A DNA stretch of 64,000 nucleotides. Source: Porticoccaceae bacterium (lineage in GTDB: Bacteria > Pseudomonadota > Gammaproteobacteria > Pseudomonadales > Porticoccaceae). Location: positions 406,778 to 470,777 of the forward strand of contig BPKH01000002.1 in assembly GCA_026005035.1 (NCBI GenBank). Reading direction: 5' to 3'. How positions within the stretch are numbered: position 1 is the first letter of the stretch; each line of letters opens with the position of its first letter. Under the pieces are notes generated by a model. The model did not search any database, had not been told where the DNA came from, and saw only the letters and a program-made list of their open reading frames with translations. Both the position numbers and the translations under genes were made by a program. Positions 58,303 through 64,000 of the stretch are shown here, piece after piece.

Positions 58303-59493
58303 GTGAACACCGTGACCGAAACCGCGCGCGCCGCCGGCAAGGGGGCGGTCGCCGCCAAGCGCAAGATCGTCGATGCCGACGCCCACATCGATCCGCCCTA
58401 CGAAATGTGGCGCGAGTACCTGCCATCCCATTTGGCCGAGCTCGCGCCCCGCATCGAGGCGGGGGAAGAACACGACTGGATCGTCTTCGAGGGTCGCCGC
58501 CGGCCCCTGATGATGATCTCCAACCAGGCGGGCCGCGAGGGGAAGGAGTACAAAATGGTGGGGAGGCGCTCCGAAATGCGGCCCGTGTGGCTGCCGGAGG
58601 TGCGCCTGGCCGACATGGATCGGGACGGCATGGACGCCGCCGTGCTCTTCGGTGGAGGCCCCCTGGGGACCGCCAACCCCGAGCTCTACATCGAGAGTTT
58701 CTCGGCCTACAACCGCTGGGTGCGGGATTTCGCCAGCGCCGATCCGCGCCGCTTGAAGCCCGTGGGCTACGTGCCCATGCGGGACGTGGACGAGACGGTG
58801 CGCATGCTCGAGGAGCTCGCCGCCATGGGCTTCACGGCGGTGAACATTCCCGCCTTCCCCATGGACCCCGACGTGCCCAAGCAGGGAGGGTTCACCGCCC
58901 AGGCCTTGGGGTTGACGGGCAATCCGAACGGGGCGCGCGCCTACACCGACCCGGAGTTCGACCGCCTGTGGGCGGCCGCCTGCGACCTCGACATCACCCT
59001 CACCATGCACCTGGGCGGCCGGGTGCCCCGCTTCGGTGACAAGCGCCATTTCCTGCCGGATCTGGTGATGAGCAAGACCGCCATGGCCGAACCCGTGGCG
59101 ATCTTGATCTACGGTGCGGTCTTCCAGCGGTTTCCCAAGTTGCGCCTGGCCATCGTCGAAAGCGGGGTGGGCTGGCTCGCCTGGATGGCCGAGTACATGG
59201 ACCGCACCTGGGAGCGGCAGCGCTACTGGACCGAAAGTCCCCTCACCGAGTATCCGAGCTACTACATGGATCGCAACGTCTACGCTTCGTTCATCCACGA
59301 CCGGGTGGGCGTGCTCAACCGCAACCTGCCGGGAGGCCGCAACATCATGTGGTCCTCCGACTACCCCCACTCGGAGACCACCTTTCCCAACTCCCTAGCG
59401 GTCATCGAGCGCGACTTCGCGGGCATTCCCGACGAAGACGTCGACGAGATCGTCTGCCGGCGCGCGGCGCGCCTGTACCGCATCGAGATTTGA
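58303..59493 (+). CDS. Amidohydrolase-2 family metal-dependent hydrolase/decarboxylase
   Basis: A 396-residue TIM-barrel protein of the ACMS-decarboxylase-like family. VDADAHIDPPYEMW supplies the metal motif (HxD type), DITLTMHLGGRVP the central His, and the C-terminal IMWSSDYPHSETTFPNS the conserved Asp-His. This subgroup commonly appears in clusters for terpenoids, steroids and aromatic acids; activity could be hydration, decarboxylation or ring cleavage. GTG start with GGGGGGAGGG upstream. First gene of the rightward operon. Confidence 0.85.
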   Translation: MNTVTETARAAGKGAVAAKRKIVDADAHIDPPYEMWREYLPSHLAELAPRIEAGEEHDWIVFEGRRRPLMMISNQAGREGKEYKMVGRRSEMRPVWLPEVRLADMDRDGMDAAVLFGGGPLGTANPELYIESFSAYNRWVRDFASADPRRLKPVGYVPMRDVDETVRMLEELAAMGFTAVNIPAFPMDPDVPKQGGFTAQALGLTGNPNGARAYTDPEFDRLWAAACDLDITLTMHLGGRVPRFGDKRHFLPDLVMSKTAMAEPVAILIYGAVFQRFPKLRLAIVESGVGWLAWMAEYMDRTWERQRYWTESPLTEYPSYYMDRNVYASFIHDRVGVLNRNLPGGRNIMWSSDYPHSETTFPNSLAVIERDFAGIPDEDVDEIVCRRAARLYRIEI

Positions 59494-59502
59494 GGAGGCA
59501 CC

Positions 59503-60798
59503 ATGACCGCACGCCACGCATTGCTCGCAGACGATCCCCGCTACGCGGAAATGTTCGACGTCGCCCGGGAAACCCTGGCCGCGGGCGGCGAGGTCTACGA
59601 AGACCTCACGCCGCGCATGGTCGCGCTCGCCCGGCAGGCGCCCGTCATGGAGGGCAGCATCGCGGAGCTCCTCGGTCTGCCGGCAGAGCGCCACCAGATC
59701 TTCGAGGTGCAAAGGCCCCACTACACCCTGTGGAGTTTCGCCGCCTGCGACCGCGCCCTGCGGGAAAACGAGGTGTTCTCCTCGGCGGTGTACCGGGAAA
59801 GCCCCGGGGTGCGGCGGATGGGCGAAAACATCCTCAGCATGACCGGCGCGCGCCATCGCGCCTACCGCGGCATCGTGCAGCCGAAGTTCATCCGCCCGGT
59901 GGTGGCCAGTCTCTGGCGCCCGCGCTGGATCCAGGGAGCGGTGGACGCCCTCCTCGACAATCTCCACGGGCGCGAGCGGGCCGACCTCAACCTGGAGCTG
60001 TGCGCGCGCCTGCCCGTGCACGTGGTCTCCGAGGGGATCGGCATCGGCGGCGAGCGGGCGCTCGACTTCCGCTACCACCTGCTCAGGGCCACGGTCCTTG
60101 CGCGCAACCTCTCGCCCGAGGAGATCGGCCGCTCCTTTGCCGTGGTGCGCACCATGCTGCAGGAGCTCATCGACGCGCGCCGCGCCGAGCCCACCGATGA
60201 CGTGATGTCCGCCCTGGTCACGGGGTCGCTGGAACTGCCAGGAGAGGACGCCCGCCCCCTCACCGACGAGGAGATCGTCGCCTTCTGCTTGCTCGTAATG
60301 ACCGCCGGCGGCGGCACCACCTGGCGCCAGCTGGGCATCACCCTGGTGGCCCTGCTGTCCGACTACCGGCTCTGGGAGGCCTGCCGGGAGGACCGCTCGT
60401 TGGTGGAAGCGGCGGTGGAAGAGAGCGCCCGCTGGATGCCCACCGACCCCACCTTCCCCCGCCTGGTGATGGAGGACGTGGAGGTGGAAGGGATGAGAAT
60501 TCCGGCGGGTTGCCGGGTGGACATGTGTCTCGCCACCGCCAACCGGGATCCCAGCCGCTGGGACCATCCCGACGTCTACGACCCCTTCCGACCGCGCCAA
60601 TCCCACCTCGGCTTTGGCATGGGCCCCCATCGCTGCCTGGGGATGGAGGTGGCCAAGATGGAGATGGTGCTGGCCATCAACGGCCTCCTGGAGCGCTTCC
60701 CACACATGACCCTGGATCCCGACGCCCCGCCCCCGCGCCTCCTGGGGGGACTCCACCAGCGCGGCTACTCCGCGGTGCCCGTGCGCTTCAACGCCTGA
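59503..60798 (+). CDS. Cytochrome P450
   Basis: A 431-residue soluble bacterial P450. Heme-ligand motif FGMGPHRCLGMEVAK with Cys378; K-helix Glu-x-x-Arg in EESARWMP; I-helix TAGGGTTWRQLG (267-278), where the acidic residue usually preceding Thr is Gly. It has no N-terminal anchor. It is probably fed by the ferredoxin at 57029-57352 and hydroxylates a hydrophobic substrate, which the SDR and aldehyde dehydrogenase then oxidise. Nine bases after the amidohydrolase gene. Confidence 0.92.
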   Translation: MTARHALLADDPRYAEMFDVARETLAAGGEVYEDLTPRMVALARQAPVMEGSIAELLGLPAERHQIFEVQRPHYTLWSFAACDRALRENEVFSSAVYRESPGVRRMGENILSMTGARHRAYRGIVQPKFIRPVVASLWRPRWIQGAVDALLDNLHGRERADLNLELCARLPVHVVSEGIGIGGERALDFRYHLLRATVLARNLSPEEIGRSFAVVRTMLQELIDARRAEPTDDVMSALVTGSLELPGEDARPLTDEEIVAFCLLVMTAGGGTTWRQLGITLVALLSDYRLWEACREDRSLVEAAVEESARWMPTDPTFPRLVMEDVEVEGMRIPAGCRVDMCLATANRDPSRWDHPDVYDPFRPRQSHLGFGMGPHRCLGMEVAKMEMVLAINGLLERFPHMTLDPDAPPPRLLGGLHQRGYSAVPVRFNA

Positions 60799-60807
60799 GG
60801 GATCGCC

Positions 60808-61254
60808 ATGGCCAGTGAGCAGAAGACGTCTCCCTTCGGCACCGATATTTCTCTGCTGGGCGAAGAGCACGTGCGCCGCTACCGGGAGACCGATGGCGAG
60901 GTGGGCTACCTGTGGAACGGCGCCACGGTGCTCCTCCTCACCACCCGGGGGCGCAAGACCGGCCAGCCGCGCACCACGCCCCTCATCTTCTGCCAGGTGG
61001 GGGAGCGCTACGTGGTGATCGCCTCCAAGGGAGGTGCCCCACAGCACCCCGCCTGGTATCTCAACCTGTGCGCCGATCCCCGCGTGGAGGTGCAGATCCG
61101 CAACGAGCGCTTTGCCGCACTGGCGCGCACCGCCGAATCCCCGGAGCGGGAAGAGCTCTGGGCGGCGGCGGTGGCCCAGTGGCCCAACTACGAGGCCTAC
61201 CAGGCCCGCACCCAGCGCCGGATTCCCGTGGTGGTGTTGGAGCGGGTGCGATGA
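60808..61254 (+). CDS. DUF385/Ddn-like nitroreductase-fold (deazaflavin-type) protein
   Basis: A 148-residue split-barrel protein: ATVLLLTTRGRKTGQPRTTPLIFCQVGERYVVIASKGGAPQHPAWYLNLCADPRVEVQI and RIPVVVLERV (ends cited). This is the F420-dependent-nitroreductase-like family best known from actinobacteria; in proteobacteria the cofactor may be FMN or absent. The pattern TRGRKTG and SKGGAPxHPAWYxNL is diagnostic. Nine bases after P450, overlaps the next gene by four. Confidence 0.82.
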   Translation: MASEQKTSPFGTDISLLGEEHVRRYRETDGEVGYLWNGATVLLLTTRGRKTGQPRTTPLIFCQVGERYVVIASKGGAPQHPAWYLNLCADPRVEVQIRNERFAALARTAESPEREELWAAAVAQWPNYEAYQARTQRRIPVVVLERVR

Positions 61255-62165
61255 ACCACCCGCAAGCCTTCCCCACGCGGGCGTTCCGGGATGCCCTGGG
61301 CGCCTTCGCCACCGGGGTCACGGTGGTGACTGCCCGCGGGCCGGCCGGTGAGGACGTGGGGCTCACCGCCAACAGTTTCAACTCGGTCTCCCTGGACCCC
61401 CCGCTGGTCCTGTGGAGTTTGGCCAAAACCGCCCGCAGCCGCCCCGCCTTCGAGCAGGCGAGCCACTTCGCCGTGCACGTGCTCGCTGCCGACCAGGACG
61501 CGCTCGCGCTGCGCTTCGCCCAGCGGGGCGCCGACAAGTTCGCGGGCCTCGAGCTCGCCCGCGGCCCGGGGGACCTGCCCCTCCTCTCGGGCTGCGCCGC
61601 CCGCTTCATCTGCCGTACCGTCCACCGCTACGAGGGCGGCGATCACCTCATCTTCGTGGGGGAGGTGGAGCATTTCGAGCACTGGCCGCGCCCGCCCTTG
61701 CTCTTCCACGCCGGCCGCTTCGCGCGCCTTGATCCTCCTGCGGAGGCCGAGCAAGGCGCCGCCCGTCCCTTTCTCGGCGAACTGTTGCGCCGCGCCTACC
61801 GCGCCCTCTACGCCCCGGTGAAGCAGGTGTTGGCAAGCCACGATCTGAGCGTCGGCCAGTACTTTCTGCTCTCGCGCATCGCCCACCTGGACCGACCGAC
61901 GGCGCGCCGGCTTCGCGCGGTCCTGGCCGCCGAGGGACGGGCGCCGCAGCGAGGTGAATTGGCCGACCTGCTCGCCCGCGGCCTGGTGGTCGAGGAGGGC
62001 GGCCGGCTCTTTCTCAGCGCGGCGGGTCAAAAGCTGCACCTGGAGCTCGCCGCGGCCATCGAGGGCGTGGAAGCGGACGCCGAGCGCAGTCTTCCCTGGG
62101 ATCTGCGCCAGACGCTGGGGCGCGTGCTGGAGCAGCTCGCCGCCGACGCGCCGACCCATTCTTGA
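61251..62165 (+). CDS. Flavin reductase fused to a MarR-like winged-helix domain
   Basis: A 304-residue two-domain protein. Residues about 8-160 are a flavin-reductase domain (RDALGAFATGVTVVTARGP, GLTANSFNSVSLDPPLVLWSLAK, FAVHVLAADQDALALRFAQRGADKF, HLIFVGEVEHFE). Residues about 175-300 look like a MarR winged helix (ASHDLSVGQYFLLSRIAHL, RGELADLLARGLVVEEGGRLFLSAAGQKLHLEL). The same architecture is known in the C1 reductase of Acinetobacter p-hydroxyphenylacetate hydroxylase, where the MarR-like domain senses substrate. The partner oxygenase is not visible. ATGA overlap with the previous gene. Confidence 0.85.
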   Translation: MNHPQAFPTRAFRDALGAFATGVTVVTARGPAGEDVGLTANSFNSVSLDPPLVLWSLAKTARSRPAFEQASHFAVHVLAADQDALALRFAQRGADKFAGLELARGPGDLPLLSGCAARFICRTVHRYEGGDHLIFVGEVEHFEHWPRPPLLFHAGRFARLDPPAEAEQGAARPFLGELLRRAYRALYAPVKQVLASHDLSVGQYFLLSRIAHLDRPTARRLRAVLAAEGRAPQRGELADLLARGLVVEEGGRLFLSAAGQKLHLELAAAIEGVEADAERSLPWDLRQTLGRVLEQLAADAPTHS

Positions 62166-62190
62166 AAATTGACGATAGGTCAGCTATGAT
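62162..62190 (+). promoter_or_regulatory. Promoter of the PhyH-like genes with a TGAC-GATAG-GTCA dyad
   Basis: TTGAAA (62162-62167, overlapping the preceding TGA stop), 17-base spacer, TATGAT (62185-62190). The dyad TTGAC-GATAG-GTCAG (62169-62183) fills the spacer; it matches TTGAC-N5-GTCAG at 32836-32850. Confidence 0.6.
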
Positions 62191-62223
62191 CGAGCAACTG
62201 CTGCAGGGGAACGAGCTGAAAAC

Positions 62224-63021
62224 ATGAGGAGCAACGCACCAGCGCTTGGGAGGGCGATGGAGCATCACTTCGCCGAGCTTGCCGAGCAGGGGTTCACGGT
62301 GGTGCCTGGGGTGCTGCAAGCCGAGCAGTTGTCGCGGGTGCGGGATGCCCTCTACCGTGCGGCTGCCGAGGACCGAGCCCGCGGCCGCGAGGTGGAGGAC
62401 TTTCCGCTCGACGCCCCCGAAGCTCGCGGCCGTAGCCAACGGGTTTGGAACCTGCTCAGTCGCGATCCCCTCTTTGAGGATCTGGTGGTCCACCCCGTCG
62501 CCCTCGCTTTCGTGCGAGCAGTCTTGGGCTGGCCGGCGCTCCTCGGCAATTTTTCCGCCAACCTCTGCGGGCCCGGAACGCCCGCGGGGATGCTCCACGC
62601 CGATCAGACGTTTTTGCCGGAACCCTGGCCGGCGGTCCCGGTGGGACTCAACGCCGCCTGGGCCATCGACGCGTTCACCGCGGAAAGCGGCGCCACTCGG
62701 GTGGTACCCGGCAGCCATCGCTGGAATCGACCGGCCCGCCCCGAGGAGCAGGAAATGGAAACCGTGGCCATGGAAGCGCCGGCGGGTTCCCTGGTGGTGT
62801 TCGAAAGTCGCCTCTGGCACCGCACCGGCGCCAACGTCACGGCCGACCGCACGAGGGCCGCCGCCTTTGCCTGGTACACCCGAACCTTCGTTCGCCAGCA
62901 GGAGAACTGGTATCTCTCCCTGCGCCCCGAGGTGCGCCAGTACGCCACCGAGGAGATGCTCACCCTGCTCGGCTACCGAACCGCCGGGTTCGGTATGGTC
63001 AATGGCCGCTCGCCGGCTTGA
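62224..63021 (+). CDS. Phytanoyl-CoA dioxygenase-like 2-oxoglutarate/Fe(II) oxygenase
   Basis: A 265-residue double-stranded beta-helix dioxygenase. GFTVVPGVLQAEQLSRVRDAL at the N-terminus, iron ligands HxD in GMLHADQTFLPEP (about 122-134), GATRVVPGSHRW, distal His in FESRLWHRTGAN (about 200) and 2-oxoglutarate Arg in RTRAAAFAWYTR. It probably hydroxylates a hydrophobic substrate. The ATG at 62224 lies about 34 bases after the predicted -10. Followed by a homologue 27 bases on. Confidence 0.88.
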   Translation: MRSNAPALGRAMEHHFAELAEQGFTVVPGVLQAEQLSRVRDALYRAAAEDRARGREVEDFPLDAPEARGRSQRVWNLLSRDPLFEDLVVHPVALAFVRAVLGWPALLGNFSANLCGPGTPAGMLHADQTFLPEPWPAVPVGLNAAWAIDAFTAESGATRVVPGSHRWNRPARPEEQEMETVAMEAPAGSLVVFESRLWHRTGANVTADRTRAAAFAWYTRTFVRQQENWYLSLRPEVRQYATEEMLTLLGYRTAGFGMVNGRSPA

Positions 63022-63048
63022 TTTTTCGGATCGCTTGAAGGATACGCC

Positions 63049-63855
63049 ATGGCCGCAGATCCCGTCGAGTTGCGACCCCTTTTGGAGGAAGAGGGCTTCG
63101 CCGTCGTTCCCGGCGCGCTCCAGCCGGATGAGTTGGAAGCGGTGCGCGCCGCCTTCGATCGAGCGCTGGAAGCGACGCGGGCCTCTCTGGGGACCACCCA
63201 CATCGCCACTCTGGATCCCAACCCGGCGAGCATTCGCCTGGTGAATCTGCCAGCACTGGATCCGATCTTCCTTTCCCTGCTTTTGCGCGAAGACGCCCTA
63301 GCGGCGGTCCGCGCGCTGCTCGGCGAGCACTTCGCGATCTCGAACTTCACGGCCCACGACGCGCTGCCGGGTGCTGCGCCCATGCGCCTCCACTCGGACC
63401 AGGCCCTGGTGGTGCCTCCACCCTGGATTCACCCTTGGGCCATCAATGTGATCTGGTGTCTCGACGACATCGACGAAGAGAACGGCGCCACCCGTTACGT
63501 GCCCGGTAGCCACCACTGGCAGACTTTTGCAGAGGTTCCGCCGGACGCCGAAGAGCGGCTCGTTTCCTTTCGGGCGCCGGCGGGTTCCTTCGTCGCCATG
63601 GAGGGGCGACTGTGGCACACCTCCGGCCACAATCGTTCTCGCGATCGCCGCCGGCGACTCCTGTTCGCCTACTACACGGCCGATTTCATCAGGCCGCAGG
63701 TCAACTGGGCCCTTTGTTTGCCCAGAGAGATTCAGGCCGCCCTGGATCCCCGAGGGCGCGAGCTGTTTGGTCTCTCACCGCGCGGCAATACCCGCATCGG
63801 CTCGACATTGACGCGCTTGGCGGAGAGCGCAATTTCAAGGGGGGCGGAACCGTGA
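63049..63855 (+). CDS. Phytanoyl-CoA dioxygenase-like oxygenase (second copy)
   Basis: A 268-residue paralogue-type protein: GFAVVPGALQPDELEAVRAAF, HxD in PMRLHSDQALVVPPPW (about 119-121), GATRYVPGSHHWQTF, distal His in EGRLWHTSGHNRSRD and Arg in RRRLLFAYYTADF. It differs substantially from the first copy, so it likely takes a different substrate or position. Its stop overlaps the GTG of the next gene as GTGA. Confidence 0.88.
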   Translation: MAADPVELRPLLEEEGFAVVPGALQPDELEAVRAAFDRALEATRASLGTTHIATLDPNPASIRLVNLPALDPIFLSLLLREDALAAVRALLGEHFAISNFTAHDALPGAAPMRLHSDQALVVPPPWIHPWAINVIWCLDDIDEENGATRYVPGSHHWQTFAEVPPDAEERLVSFRAPAGSFVAMEGRLWHTSGHNRSRDRRRRLLFAYYTADFIRPQVNWALCLPREIQAALDPRGRELFGLSPRGNTRIGSTLTRLAESAISRGAEP

Positions 63856-64000
63856 ACAAAGAGAAAAGAATGCGCATTTTTCCTGCTCGCGAGGCTCCGG
63901 AGCTCGTCGAAAGCGGTGTCATGGCAATGGCCGCCATGACGGCTGAGCAGCGGCAGGGGCTCGATCGACTGGTCGCCGCCGGCTATCTGGAAGGAGGAGA
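63852..64000 (+). CDS. Start of a further gene, truncated by the window end
   Basis: About 49 residues are visible: GTG start overlapping the previous stop (or ATG at 63870, MRIFPAREAP), then LVESGVMAMAAMTAEQRQGLDRLVAAGYLEGG. The beginning resembles cupin-type proteins that I recall next to such oxygenases, but this is too short to assign. No stop in frame before 64000. Confidence 0.5.
   Translation, partial: MNKEKRMRIFPAREAPELVESGVMAMAAMTAEQRQGLDRLVAAGYLEGG

Noticed and set aside
1-64000. CRISPR array, prophage, transposase or insertion sequence
   Set aside because: No regularly spaced repeats, cas genes, phage structural genes, transposase motifs or terminal inverted repeats were seen on either strand.

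Overview
The window is GC-rich bacterial DNA with tightly packed genes and many 1-4 base start/stop overlaps (ATGA, GTGA, TTGA, TGATG). Gene content (YhhQ, PxpABC, LutABC, an OppABCDF-type importer, DmeF-like CDF exporter, TonB receptors, class-I ferredoxins) suggests an aerobic proteobacterium, most likely a gammaproteobacterium. This is inferred from families only; no rRNA or marker gene is present. Part of the sequence looks like an incompletely polished assembly: eight apparent one-base insertions, all in the same direction and mostly in G/C runs, break otherwise intact genes.

Bases 1-29,000 look like chromosomal housekeeping DNA of very high GC: a DapB-like oxidoreductase and a diguanylate cyclase, a CDF metal exporter, a ferredoxin/ferredoxin-reductase pair, a pteridine-reductase/YhhQ/macro-domain operon, a pxpABC-alr operon (5-oxoproline use and alanine racemase), a GAPDH of the ArsJ-associated type, a PhoD-like lipoprotein that has lost its metal ligands, a DUF502-lutABC operon (lactate oxidation), a histidine kinase with a GGDEF-EAL response regulator, a peptide ABC importer with an embedded CDP-alcohol phosphatidyltransferase, a sirtuin and a small ferredoxin. 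The block ends at tRNA-Arg(TCT), 29004-29080.

From about 29,100 to about 53,000 the composition is visibly less GC-rich and the content becomes catabolic: a TetR regulator, two MFS transporters, two TonB receptors, two type-I Baeyer-Villiger-like monooxygenases, two CoA ligases, two pairs of acyl-CoA dehydrogenases, a divergent crotonase, an SDR, two SnoaL-like proteins, a cyclase-family hydrolase and an HSL-type esterase. Together they fit uptake of a hydrophobic cyclic compound, ring oxygenation and hydrolysis, CoA activation and beta-oxidation-like steps. The substrate is not identifiable from sequence.

From about 53,000 to 62,200 a divergon is centred on a second TetR regulator. Leftward: TetR, ferredoxin, aldehyde dehydrogenase, SDR, APH-fold kinase, cupin, MFS. 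Rightward: amidohydrolase, P450, DUF385 protein, flavin reductase fused to a MarR-like domain. The intergenic region carries two copies of CAACT-N3-AGTTG, one overlapping the rightward -35 box. The window ends in a third unit with two phytanoyl-CoA-dioxygenase-like proteins and the start of another gene. Several promoters in the 32-62 kb region carry TGAC/GTCA dyads or half-sites on or near their core elements, hinting at a shared regulator.
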